Shown: in pieces, positions 32,100 through 40,715 of the stretch
How positions within the stretch are numbered: the first letter of the stretch is position 1
Layout: the number at the start of each line of letters is the position of its first letter
Assembly (NCBI RefSeq): GCF_009755265.1
Contig: NZ_WPOO01000015.1
Span: 8,369-72,368, forward strand
Length of the DNA stretch: 64,000 bases
Reading direction: 5' to 3'
Origin: Adlercreutzia rubneri
GTDB taxonomy: Bacteria > Actinomycetota > Coriobacteriia > Coriobacteriales > Eggerthellaceae
Notes under the pieces: generated by a model
Databases searched by the model: none
The model's input: the letters and a program-made list of their open reading frames with translations, nothing else
What the model was told of the DNA's origin: nothing
Made by a program: the position numbers and the translations under genes

Positions 32100-33275
32100 A
32101 TGACTGAATCTGCTGAACTGAACGGCGCCAACGCCCCCTTCTCGGCCGTGGCCGTCATAGGTCTCGGGCTCATCGGGGCGTCGTTGGCCGGGGCGCTTGC
32201 GGCCAAGATGCCCGGCGCGCGCGTCTTCGGGGTGGATACCGACGCCGCCACCTGCGCCGCCGCCACCGATCGCGGCTGGTGCGACGCGGCCTCGGGCCCC
32301 GACGACCCCGCCTTCCGCGCTTTCATCGAAAACGACTGCGAGCTCGTGGTCATCGCCACGCCGGTGGCCGCTGTGGACGACTACCTCGCCCGCCTGCGCG
32401 ACTGGGGCTACACCGGCGTCGTCACCGACACCATCTCCACTAAAGGCCACATCCTCGCCGCGGCCGCCGAGCTTCTGCCGGCGCCTGCACGCTATGTGCC
32501 GGGCCACCCCATGGCCGGCTCCGAGCAGAGCGGCATCGCCGGCGCCCGCGCCGATCTCTTCGAGGGCGCGAACTGGATCCTCTGCCCCGACGAGTCCACC
32601 GTTCCCGAGGACTTCCAGCACCTGCACGAGCTGGTGACCGGCCTCGATGCCCGCGTGGTGTCGCTGCGCCGCGAGGAGCACGACGCCGCCGTGGCCGTGG
32701 TGAGCCACGTGCCGCACATGGTGGCCTCCTCCCTCATGCAGCTGGCGAGCGCGCACGCCGACGACACCGGCTCCATCATGCGGCTGGCCGCCGGCGGCTT
32801 CAAGGACACCACGCGCATCGCCGCGGGCAGCCCGAAGCTGTGGTGCGGCATCGCCTTCGACAACGCCTGCGCCCTGAAAAGCGGCCTGGACGAGATGGCC
32901 TCCATCCTGGGCTCGTTCGCCGCCGCGCTGGAAACCGGCGACCGCGAGACGTTCACGCGCCTGCTCGCCGAGGCCGCCGACGCCCGCCGCGCGCTGCCGG
33001 CCGCCTGGGTGCCCTCCACCGAGAAGCTGCTCGAGGTGCGCATCCCCATGGTGAACCGCACCGGCGTGGTCGCGGAGGTCTGCACCATTGCCAGCTCGGT
33101 GGGTTGCAATATACAATCTATTGACATCGACCACATCAGCGAGGGCAACGCCGTGCTCTCCCTCATCCTCACCGATGAAGGCGATATCGGCCAGCTTTCG
33201 ATGCAGCTGATCAACGCCGGTTTCTCCGTATCGTTCAGTCCGCTCATGCCGAAGGAGTACGCTCATGTCGAATAG
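32100..33275 (+). CDS. tyrA: Prephenate dehydrogenase with ACT domain
   Basis: NAD(P)-dependent oxidative decarboxylation of prephenate to 4-hydroxyphenylpyruvate for tyrosine. 391 residues. The N-terminal VAVIGLGLIGASLAGAL binds the nucleotide; VPGHPMAGSEQSGI and MRLAAGGFKDTTRIAAGSP are hallmark motifs. Residues about 310-390 form an ACT domain (VRIPMVNRTGVVAEVCTIAS), the usual site of tyrosine feedback. Its end overlaps aroA by 11 bases. It opens the tyrA-aroA-cmk-plsC-ispH unit. Confidence 0.95.
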   Translation: MTESAELNGANAPFSAVAVIGLGLIGASLAGALAAKMPGARVFGVDTDAATCAAATDRGWCDAASGPDDPAFRAFIENDCELVVIATPVAAVDDYLARLRDWGYTGVVTDTISTKGHILAAAAELLPAPARYVPGHPMAGSEQSGIAGARADLFEGANWILCPDESTVPEDFQHLHELVTGLDARVVSLRREEHDAAVAVVSHVPHMVASSLMQLASAHADDTGSIMRLAAGGFKDTTRIAAGSPKLWCGIAFDNACALKSGLDEMASILGSFAAALETGDRETFTRLLAEAADARRALPAAWVPSTEKLLEVRIPMVNRTGVVAEVCTIASSVGCNIQSIDIDHISEGNAVLSLILTDEGDIGQLSMQLINAGFSVSFSPLMPKEYAHVE

Positions 33276-34602
33276 CGAATTCGCAGAACCCTACACGATC
33301 ATCGAGCCTTTCGGGGGGCCCTTCAAAGGTGACGTCACGGTGCCGGGCGACAAGTCCATCTCGCACCGCGCCGTGCTGTTCGCGGCCATGGCCGAGGGCA
33401 CCTCGCATCTTTCCGGCGTACTCGATTCCGAGGACGTGCGCGCCTCCATTCGCGCTGTGGAGGCTCTGGGCGCCGAGGTCGATTTGAAGGCCCAGCCCGA
33501 CGGGTCGCTTTCCGGCACCGTCACCGGCTGGGGCGCCGAGGGGCCCAGCCAGCCTGCCGCCCCCATCGACTGCGGCAACTCGGGCACCACGGCGCGCCTG
33601 CTCATGGGCATTGTGGCCCCGTGGGACATCGAGGTGACCATCACCGGCGACGAGTCGCTCAAGAAGCGCCCCATGCGCCGCATCGTGGCGCCCCTGGCGA
33701 AGATGGGCGTCGATTTCAAGCCCGAGACGCCGGAGACGCTGCCCATCACCGTGTGCGGCAACCGCGCCCTGCGCGCCATCGACTACGCGAGCCCCATGGC
33801 CTCCGCTCAGCTGAAGACCGCCGTGCTCTTGGCCGGCGTTTTCGCCGACGGCACCACCACCGTGAACGAGCCAGCGCCCTCGCGCAACCACACCGAGCTC
33901 ATGCTGCCGGAGTTCAACGTGCCCACCACCGCCGGCACCCGCGTGGCCACGGTGACCGGCCCCGCCGAGATGCTCGCCTCCGACGTCGTCGTGCCGGGCG
34001 ACCCCTCCTCGGCCGCCTTCGTGGCCGCGGCCGCCCTGCTGAAGCCGGGCAGCTCCGTCACCATTCAGAACGTGTCGCTGAATCCGGCCCGCATCGGGTT
34101 CGTGCGCACGCTGGAGCGCATGGGCGCCGACATCCGCGAGTCCTACGGCGGGCATGAGGGCAAGGAGCCCCGCGGCACCATCACGGTGAACTACACGCCC
34201 GTGCTGCGCGGCTGCGAGATCCCCTCCCAGCACATCGCCTCGGTCATCGACGAGATCCCCGTGCTCGCCCTGGTGGCGGCCCATGCCCGGGGCATCACGG
34301 TGTTTCACGAGGTGGGGGAGCTGCGCGTGAAGGAATCCGACCGCCTCAAGGCCATCATCGACGGCCTGGCGCTTCTCGGCGTGGACGCCTGGGAAGAGGG
34401 CGACGATTTGTTCGTCGAAGGCAACCCGCAGCTGCAGGTGCCCCAAGGTCTCGTCTTCGAGTCTTACGGTGACCACCGTCTGGCCATGACCTGGGCGCTC
34501 GTGGGCGCCTGCGGGCGCGTGCCCGTATCGGTGACCCGCTTCACCTGCGTGGCCGTGAGCTACCCCGACTTCCTCGCCGACTTGAAGGGACTGGTGAAAT
34601 AG
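33265..34602 (+). CDS. aroA: 3-phosphoshikimate 1-carboxyvinyltransferase (EPSP synthase)
   Basis: Shikimate pathway enzyme joining PEP and shikimate-3-phosphate. 445 residues. VPGDKSISHRAVLFAAMAEG at the N-terminus and DCGNSGTTARLLMGI (about 100) are the two substrate-binding signatures; the C-terminal RVKESDRLKAI-type motif appears as RVKESDRLKAIIDGL, and DHRLAMT follows. The stop shares a base with the GTG of cmk. Confidence 0.97.
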   Translation: MSNSEFAEPYTIIEPFGGPFKGDVTVPGDKSISHRAVLFAAMAEGTSHLSGVLDSEDVRASIRAVEALGAEVDLKAQPDGSLSGTVTGWGAEGPSQPAAPIDCGNSGTTARLLMGIVAPWDIEVTITGDESLKKRPMRRIVAPLAKMGVDFKPETPETLPITVCGNRALRAIDYASPMASAQLKTAVLLAGVFADGTTTVNEPAPSRNHTELMLPEFNVPTTAGTRVATVTGPAEMLASDVVVPGDPSSAAFVAAAALLKPGSSVTIQNVSLNPARIGFVRTLERMGADIRESYGGHEGKEPRGTITVNYTPVLRGCEIPSQHIASVIDEIPVLALVAAHARGITVFHEVGELRVKESDRLKAIIDGLALLGVDAWEEGDDLFVEGNPQLQVPQGLVFESYGDHRLAMTWALVGACGRVPVSVTRFTCVAVSYPDFLADLKGLVK

Positions 34603-35273
34603 TGATCGTCGCCATCGACGGGCCCTCCGGGGCCGGAAAGTCCACCGTGGCCAAGGCCGTGGCCAAAGAGCTCGGCTTCTCCTGCCTCGATACCGGGGCC
34701 ATGTACCGCGCTATCGCCTGGCGCGCGCTGCAGGACGGCGTCGCGCTCGACGACGAGTCGGCCTTGGGAGTTATCGCCCGCACCTACGACATTGCCTTCG
34801 GGCATGTGGAAGGCGACCCGGTGCCGCGCCGCGTATTCATCGGCGACGATGAGGTGACCGACGCCATCCGCACCGCCGAGATCGACCGCGCGGTGAGCCC
34901 GGTGTCCGCCGCGCCCGCCGTGCGCGAGGCGCTGCTCGACCAGCAGCGCCGCATCGGCAACGCCGGCGACTACGTGGTGGAGGGCCGCGACATCGGTACC
35001 GTGGTGTTTCCCGATGCGGCCGTGAAGGTGTTCCTCACCGCCTCCGACGAGGAGCGCGCCCATCGCCGGGTGCGCCAGAACGTCGATCGCGGCATCGGTT
35101 CCATCGACTACGACGAGGTGCTGGCCGACCTGCGCCGGCGCGATGCGGCCGACTCCTCCCGCGCCACAGCGCCCTTGCGCCCCGCCGACGACGCCGTGCA
35201 CATCGACTCCACCGCTCACTACATCGAGGAAGTCATCGAGCAGATCTGCACGCTAGCCCGAGAGGCGCGCTGA
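34602..35273 (+). CDS. cmk: Cytidylate kinase
   Basis: Phosphorylates CMP and dCMP. 223 residues. The P-loop GPSGAGKSTVAKAVAKELGF, LDTGAMYRA and GRDIGTVVFPDA-KVFLTA are all standard. The GTG start overlaps the aroA stop, and its own stop overlaps plsC, so translation is coupled on both sides. Confidence 0.96.
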   Translation: MIVAIDGPSGAGKSTVAKAVAKELGFSCLDTGAMYRAIAWRALQDGVALDDESALGVIARTYDIAFGHVEGDPVPRRVFIGDDEVTDAIRTAEIDRAVSPVSAAPAVREALLDQQRRIGNAGDYVVEGRDIGTVVFPDAAVKVFLTASDEERAHRRVRQNVDRGIGSIDYDEVLADLRRRDAADSSRATAPLRPADDAVHIDSTAHYIEEVIEQICTLAREAR

Positions 35274-36142
35274 TGTTCCTAAAATACTCCGAAATGTGGG
35301 ACATGGATCTGGGTGGCGAACCCAGCAAGAACGAGATCCCGCACTGGTTCGGCAATGCGGCCTACGTGGTGGTGGGCGGCCTGTGCAAGCTGCTGTTCCG
35401 CTACCGGGTGGACAACCGCGACAAGCTGCGCGCTTTCCAAGGCGCGGAAGGGGCGCTCGTCATCTGCAACCACACGTCGTTCTTCGACGTCGTCTTCATG
35501 TACCTGGCCGCGCGCCCGAAGCAATGGGTGCGCCTCATGGGCCGCGACAGCCTCTTCGACAACGCCCACGGCCTGCTCGGCCAGGCGCTCTCGCGGGTGG
35601 GCGCCTTCCCCGTGAAGCGCGACACCGCCGATATGACCTCCATCAAGCGCGCCGTGCGCATGCTCAAGCGCCAGGAGCTCGTGGGCATCCTACCCGAGGG
35701 CACGCGCCGTGGCAAGACCGACCGGGTGCCCTCCATCCATGCCGGCGTGTCGGTGATCGCCCGCATGGCGAAGGTGCCCATCCTGCCCATGACCGTGCGC
35801 GGCGTGGAGCGCATCAAGCAGAAGGGCCAGCGCGTCCATTTCCCGAAGGTGACCGTCGACTACGGCGATCCCATTCTCGTCGGCGATTTCGACTTCCTGC
35901 CGAAGGACGAGCGCGTGGAAGCCTGCACCTGGTACGCCATGCGCGAGTGCTTCGCGCTGTACTACCGCTGCGCTCCCGAGGACGTGGACATGGCGGCGCT
36001 GTTCCCCGAGACGCGCGACTACGCCCCGGTGTTCGCCGAGCATCCTATCCCGCGCCACACGAGCGAGGAGCTGGCCCGCGCCGCCCGCACCGCTCGCGCC
36101 GAGAAAGCCGCCAAGGCCGCCGCGAAAGCGAAGGAGAGCTAA
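35273..36142 (+). CDS. plsC: 1-acyl-sn-glycerol-3-phosphate acyltransferase
   Basis: Adds the second acyl chain to form phosphatidic acid at the membrane. 289 residues. CNHTSFFDVV is the HX4D catalytic motif (about 65) and PEGTRRGK (about 140) the substrate motif; the last 30 residues are Ala/Lys-rich. It overlaps the stop of cmk by one base. With plsX, plsY and gpsA, also in the window, it completes the route to phosphatidic acid. Confidence 0.93.
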   Translation: MFLKYSEMWDMDLGGEPSKNEIPHWFGNAAYVVVGGLCKLLFRYRVDNRDKLRAFQGAEGALVICNHTSFFDVVFMYLAARPKQWVRLMGRDSLFDNAHGLLGQALSRVGAFPVKRDTADMTSIKRAVRMLKRQELVGILPEGTRRGKTDRVPSIHAGVSVIARMAKVPILPMTVRGVERIKQKGQRVHFPKVTVDYGDPILVGDFDFLPKDERVEACTWYAMRECFALYYRCAPEDVDMAALFPETRDYAPVFAEHPIPRHTSEELARAARTARAEKAAKAAAKAKES

Positions 36143-36144
36143 CC

Positions 36145-37041
36145 GTGGAAGTGATTCGCGCGAAGCGGGCCGGGGCCTGCTACGGGGTGCAGCGGGCGCT
36201 GGACATGGCCGACGAGGTCATCGCCGACGGGAGCCGGGCCTACACGCTCGGGCCACTCATCCACAATCCGCAGGTGGTGGCCGATCTGGCCGCCCGCGGC
36301 GCCGAGGCCGTTGGTTCCGTGGAAGATATCTGCTGGGAAGGTGCCGCAGCCGGGGACGCGTCAGCGGAAGGGTCAGCTTCCGCAGCCGGGGACGTGCCGG
36401 CGGTGGTCATCCGTTCTCATGGGGTGACGCCCCAGGTGCTCGCCGCTGTGGAAGATCGCGGGTTCACTGTGGTCGATGCCACCTGCCCCCATGTGTCCCG
36501 GGCCCAGCACGCCGCCGCGGAGCTGGCCGGCGAGGGCTGCCGCGTCATCGTGGTGGGGGAGGCGGGGCACCCGGAAGTGGAGGGGCTCACTGCCTGGGCC
36601 GAGGAAGCCGGCGGCAAGGTGGACGTGGTGGCCGCGCCCGAGGAGATCCCGGAGGGCCTGTACGATCCGGTGGGCGTGGTGGCCCAGACGACCCAGCGCC
36701 GCGAGAACTTGGAGGCGGTGGTGGCCGCCCTGCGCGCGGCGGGGCTTGAGCCCATCGTGAAGAACACCATCTGCTCGGCCACGCGCCAGCGCCAGGAGGC
36801 CGCAGCCGATCTGGCTTCGGCCGTGGACGCTATGGTGGTCATCGGCGGCCGCAACTCGTCGAACACCACGCGGCTGGCCGAGGTGTGCGCGCTCACCTGC
36901 CCGCGCACCTTCCACATCGAATCGGCCGACGAGCTGGATCCGGCCGCCTTTGCCGGTTGCCGCCGCGTGGGCGTCACGGCCGGCGCGAGCACCCCTGAGA
37001 ACCAGATCGCCGCCGTGGAAAAATTCTTGCGCGCCCTGTAG
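36145..37041 (+). CDS. ispH: 4-hydroxy-3-methylbut-2-enyl diphosphate reductase
   Basis: Iron-sulfur enzyme, last step of the MEP isoprenoid pathway. 298 residues. The three cluster cysteines are seen in RAGACYGVQRAL (near residue 12), VVDATCPHVSRAQ and NTICSATRQRQ; GPLIHNPQVV carries a substrate His and GGRNSSNT follows. An Ala/Gly/Ser-rich insert near residues 68-83 is encoded by a 36-base-spaced direct repeat. The GTG start follows AAGGAGAG. Confidence 0.94.
   Translation: MEVIRAKRAGACYGVQRALDMADEVIADGSRAYTLGPLIHNPQVVADLAARGAEAVGSVEDICWEGAAAGDASAEGSASAAGDVPAVVIRSHGVTPQVLAAVEDRGFTVVDATCPHVSRAQHAAAELAGEGCRVIVVGEAGHPEVEGLTAWAEEAGGKVDVVAAPEEIPEGLYDPVGVVAQTTQRRENLEAVVAALRAAGLEPIVKNTICSATRQRQEAAADLASAVDAMVVIGGRNSSNTTRLAEVCALTCPRTFHIESADELDPAAFAGCRRVGVTAGASTPENQIAAVEKFLRAL
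36344..36394. repeat. Direct repeat inside ispH
   Basis: CCGCAGCCGGGGACG occurs at 36344-36358 and again at 36380-36394, spaced 36 bases, so the frame is kept. It encodes part of the Ala/Gly-rich insert of IspH. Confidence 0.7.
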
Positions 37042-37043
37042 CC

Positions 37044-38504
37044 ATGGCCACCTACCCCGGAAAAGACATCGAGCGCGAGGCCAATGCGCCCTGTGCCGCC
37101 TGCGAGCAGGCGACCCTCACTCCTGCCGAGGCGGCGGCCGCGGCCTGGGCGGGGCCGGCGGCGCGCATTATCGCCGTGGAGCCGGAAAGCCCCGCCGACG
37201 ACGCCGGCTTTGCGCCCGGCTGCTACCTCACGACTGTGGACGGCGAGCCTTTGCGCGACATCATCGACTGGCGCTGGCTTGCCGCCGACGACGTTATCAC
37301 TGTGGGCTACATCGATTTGGATGGCGAGGCCGGGGAGGTGGAGCTGGAGCGGGAGCCGGGTGAACGGTGGGGCTTTGAATTCGACGGCGTCCTGTTCGAC
37401 CGTGTGAAGCTCTGCCGCAACGCCTGCGTGTTCTGCTTCATGCGTCAGCTGCCCGACGGCGTGCGCCCCTCGCTCGTGCTGCGCGACGACGACTTCCGTC
37501 TGAGCTTCCTTTCGGGCACCTTCGTCACGCTCACGAACTTGAAGCCGGAAGACGAGACCCGCATCATCGAGCAGCACATCAGCCCCTTGCGGGTGAGCCT
37601 GCACGCGAGCGAGCCGGATCTGCGCCGCCGCATGATCGGCAAGCACGCCGCCCATGGCCTGGCGGCCCTCGACCGTCTCCTGGCGGCCGGCATCGAGGCC
37701 CATGCGCAAATCGTGCTCATGCCCGGCGTGAACGACGGCGACGCTTTGCGCGAGACCTTGGAATGGGCCTGGGAGCGCCCCGGCATAAACGGCGTGGGCA
37801 TCGTGCCTCTGGGCTTCACCAAGCACCAAACGGCCCTGCACGAGAGCTTCACGACGCCCGAGGCCGCCCGCGGCGTCATCGATGTGATCGCCCCCTTCCA
37901 GCAGCGCGCCCGGGCCGAGCGCGGAGGCCCCTGGGTCTTCGCCGCCGACGAGTTCTACGTGAACGCCTTCGGCGCCGACACCCCGGCCCATATCCCGCCG
38001 GCCTCCGACTACGGCGACTACGACATGTTCGAGGACGGCATCGGCATCGTCCGCTCCTATGTGGACGAGTTCGAAGAGGTCTGCGAAAACGGCCTGGCTG
38101 CCCGCGCCGCTGAGGCGCTGGCCGCTCGAAACCTCACGGCCCGCTACATCATCGGCGAGGCCATGCAGCCCTTCCTGGACGCCATGATCGCGAACAGCTC
38201 CCTGGCCGGCCGCCTCGTCCCCCTCACGGTGAGAAACGACTACTTCGGCGGCAACGTCAACGTCACCGGCCTCCTCACCGCCTCCGACATCGCCCCCGCC
38301 ATCAAGGCCGCCAGCGAGGAAGAAGAAGGGACCCACCAGCTCTTCCTTCTCCCTAAAGTCATCTTCAACGACAACGGCGTGACGCTCGATGACATGACCG
38401 TGCAGGATATCGAAAACGCGGCCGGCGCCCCGGTGTCCGTGGTATCCTGTAACCCGCTCGATTATCTGCCTGAGATCATAAAGCTCGCCCAAGACGAGTC
38501 GTAA
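37044..38504 (+). CDS. DUF512 protein with PDZ-like and radical-SAM-like domains
   Basis: 486-residue conserved protein of unknown function. An N-terminal PDZ-like region (IIAVEPESPADDAGFAPGCY, about 40-60) is followed by the cysteine motif CRNACVFCF (C-x3-C-x2-C, about 118-126), the pattern that binds a 4Fe-4S cluster in radical SAM enzymes, then DDFRLSFLSGTFVTLTN. The C-terminal DUF512 region ends with NDYFGGNVNVTGLLTASDI. It lies two bases after ispH and just before der, the usual place for this family, which suggests a link to GTPase or ribosome functions, but no activity is established. Confidence 0.9.
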   Translation: MATYPGKDIEREANAPCAACEQATLTPAEAAAAAWAGPAARIIAVEPESPADDAGFAPGCYLTTVDGEPLRDIIDWRWLAADDVITVGYIDLDGEAGEVELEREPGERWGFEFDGVLFDRVKLCRNACVFCFMRQLPDGVRPSLVLRDDDFRLSFLSGTFVTLTNLKPEDETRIIEQHISPLRVSLHASEPDLRRRMIGKHAAHGLAALDRLLAAGIEAHAQIVLMPGVNDGDALRETLEWAWERPGINGVGIVPLGFTKHQTALHESFTTPEAARGVIDVIAPFQQRARAERGGPWVFAADEFYVNAFGADTPAHIPPASDYGDYDMFEDGIGIVRSYVDEFEEVCENGLAARAAEALAARNLTARYIIGEAMQPFLDAMIANSSLAGRLVPLTVRNDYFGGNVNVTGLLTASDIAPAIKAASEEEEGTHQLFLLPKVIFNDNGVTLDDMTVQDIENAAGAPVSVVSCNPLDYLPEIIKLAQDES

Positions 38505-38522
38505 AGAATAGCGAGGATACCC

Positions 38523-39836
38523 ATGGCCCTTCCCATCGTCGCCATCGTGGGCCGCCCGAACGTGGGCAAGTCCACCTTGGTCAACCGCATCGCCCAAACC
38601 GGCGACGCCATCGTGCACGAGATGCGCGGCGTCACCCGCGACCGCAGCTATCATAAGGCCGACTGGAACGGCGTCGAGTTCATGCTCATCGACACCGGCG
38701 GCATCGAGATGGGCGGCGACGACGCCTTCCAAGGCTCCATCCGCGCCCAGGCCTTCGAGGGGGCGCGCGAGGCCGACGTCATCATCTTCCTCGTGGACGG
38801 CAAGGCCGGCATCAACACCGACGACGAGGAGGTGGCCCGCATCCTGCAGAAGGCGGGCAAGCCGGTGTTCGTCGCCGTGAACAAGATGGACAACCCGGCC
38901 CGCATGGATGAAGTGTGGGAGTTCTACGCGCTCGGCCTGGGCGACCCGTGGCCGGTGAGCGCCCAGCACGGCAACGGCACGGGCGACTTGTTGGATGAGG
39001 TCGTGAACGAGCTGCGAAAGGTAGAGGTCGTTCCGGAAGAGGAGGTCGAGGCCATCAACGTGGCCATCATCGGCCGCCCGAATGCGGGGAAAAGCTCGCT
39101 CACCAACAAGCTCACCAACAACAACCGCTCCATCGTGTCCGATGTGGCCGGCACCACGCGCGACGCCATCGACACCCTGGTCGAGCACGAGGGGCAGATG
39201 TACCGTATCGTGGACACCGCGGGCCTGCGCCGCAAGAGCCAGATCGACGAGGACGTGGAATACTACGGCTTCGTGCGAGCCATGCGCGCCATCGACCGCG
39301 CCGACGTGGCCCTGCTCGTCATCGACGGCACCCTGGGCCTCACCAACGAGGACCAGCGCGTGGCCGGGTATGCCGCCGAGCGCGGGTGCGCCATGGTGAT
39401 CGTGCTGAACAAGTGGGATATCGTGGAGGGCCCCGAGGAGAAGGCGAAGATCCGCGAGCGCATCGAGGACCGCATGACGTTCGTGGGCTACGCGCCGGTG
39501 GTGGCCATCTCTGCGCTCACCGGCAAGCGCGTCGACCGCATCTGGAGTGCCATCGACGACGTGTATGCCAACTACAGCCGCACCATCCCCACGGCCCGTT
39601 TGAACACCTGGCTCGCCGGTATCCGCGAGACGGGGCACACCGTGTCGAAGGGCAAAGCGGTGTTACGCATGAAGTACCTCACCCAGACCGGCACCTGCCC
39701 GCCGCACTTCACCTTCTTCGTGAATCGCCCCGATGTCGTGGACGACAACTACGAGCGCTACCTTGAGAACCGCATGCGCGAGGCCTTCCCCTTGGAGGGC
39801 ACCCCCATCCGCCTCAAGTTCAAGAAGAAGGACTAA
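38523..39836 (+). CDS. der: Ribosome assembly GTPase Der (EngA)
   Basis: Tandem-GTPase acting in 50S subunit maturation. 437 residues. G domain 1 has GRPNVGKSTLVNRI, DTGGIE and NKMD; G domain 2 has GRPNAGKSSLTNKL, DTAGLRRKS and NKWD; a KH-like domain closes the protein. An ACCGC-free 18-base gap with GCGAGGA separates it from the DUF512 gene. Confidence 0.97.
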   Translation: MALPIVAIVGRPNVGKSTLVNRIAQTGDAIVHEMRGVTRDRSYHKADWNGVEFMLIDTGGIEMGGDDAFQGSIRAQAFEGAREADVIIFLVDGKAGINTDDEEVARILQKAGKPVFVAVNKMDNPARMDEVWEFYALGLGDPWPVSAQHGNGTGDLLDEVVNELRKVEVVPEEEVEAINVAIIGRPNAGKSSLTNKLTNNNRSIVSDVAGTTRDAIDTLVEHEGQMYRIVDTAGLRRKSQIDEDVEYYGFVRAMRAIDRADVALLVIDGTLGLTNEDQRVAGYAAERGCAMVIVLNKWDIVEGPEEKAKIRERIEDRMTFVGYAPVVAISALTGKRVDRIWSAIDDVYANYSRTIPTARLNTWLAGIRETGHTVSKGKAVLRMKYLTQTGTCPPHFTFFVNRPDVVDDNYERYLENRMREAFPLEGTPIRLKFKKKD

Positions 39837-39839
39837 CCC

Positions 39840-40544
39840 GTGGACACCGTCATCACGTATCTGACCCTGTCGTTCATCGTCTCGTTTTTGCTGGGCTCCA
39901 TCCCCTGGGGCGTCATCGTCTCGAAGCTGGCCTTTCACAAGGACATCCGCGACGAGGGATCGGGAAACATCGGCACCACCAACGCCTTCAGGGCCATGGG
40001 GAAGGTCGGGGGTGCGCTCGTGTTCGTGCTCGATTTCGGGAAGGGGCTTTTGTCCGGCTGGCTCGCGGCCTTTGTGTTCGCCCCGGCCATAGCTGCGGTG
40101 CCGGTGGACGCCGTCACTCCCGACGGCCAGCTGCTTCTCGGCATCTTCGGCAATCCGGCTTTGAATCCGGTGGGCCTCGCTTTGGCCCTCGCTTTCGCGG
40201 GCTGCACGCTCGGCCACATCTTCAGCCCCTGGCTCAAGTTCAAGGGCGGCAAGGGTATCGCGGTGGCCGCCGCTTGCCTGTGGTTCGTATTCGGTCCGGT
40301 GGGTTTTTTCATCGAGATCGCCGCGTTCGCCCTCGGCATCGCCATCACCCGCTGCGTGTCCGTGGGCTCCATCGCCGCGGCGGCCATCTGCCCGCTGCTC
40401 GCCCTATACTTCTACTGGGGCCAGTGGGTACCTTGGCTCATCATCGCTGCCACGGCCTGCGTCGTCATCTGGGCCCACCGCGCCAACATCGCCCGCCTGC
40501 GCGCGGGCACGGAGAACAAGATAGGTGGTAAGAAAGCAGCCTAG
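39840..40544 (+). CDS. plsY: Acyl-phosphate:glycerol-3-phosphate acyltransferase
   Basis: Membrane enzyme that acylates glycerol-3-phosphate using the acyl-phosphate made by PlsX. 234 residues with about five spans. The three active-site motifs are GSIPWGVIVSK, GSGNIGTTNAFRAMGK and the FKGGKGIAVA loop. The start is a GTG four bases after der. PlsX is encoded at 60.7 kb. Confidence 0.95.
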   Translation: MDTVITYLTLSFIVSFLLGSIPWGVIVSKLAFHKDIRDEGSGNIGTTNAFRAMGKVGGALVFVLDFGKGLLSGWLAAFVFAPAIAAVPVDAVTPDGQLLLGIFGNPALNPVGLALALAFAGCTLGHIFSPWLKFKGGKGIAVAAACLWFVFGPVGFFIEIAAFALGIAITRCVSVGSIAAAAICPLLALYFYWGQWVPWLIIAATACVVIWAHRANIARLRAGTENKIGGKKAA

Positions 40545-40564
40545 CATCAACCATGGTTGAGCGA

Positions 40565-40682
40565 AGCGGAGATACGGGGTGTTCTGACCGAGCGAGTTCC
40601 GCAGCGACTGAAACAGGACTCAATGTCCTGTTTCACAAAGCGAGGACTGTCTGAGCGAATCAGAATACCGCGTAGCTCCGCT
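40565..40682 (-). repeat. Structured intergenic element, copy D
   Basis: Read on the minus strand, the outer helix pairs 40660-40682 with 40565-40587 over 23 bases; mismatches again at C (40675) and A (40666), nine bases apart as in copies A-C. The core GCTCAGACAGTCCTCG and CGGAACTCGCTCGG is intact and the inner hairpin is TGAAACAGGAC/GTCCTGTTTCA. It fills the gap between plsY and gpsA. Confidence 0.85.
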
Positions 40683-40715
40683 CTGGGGGAGTTGCGACCA
40701 AGAGAGAGGATTGAT

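Noticed and set aside
36417..39638. Very long antisense open frame (over 1000 codons) opposite ispH, DUF512 and der
   Set aside because: It runs across three well-recognised genes, has no family-like motifs and a His/Val/Gly-rich composition typical of the reverse of G+C-biased codons.
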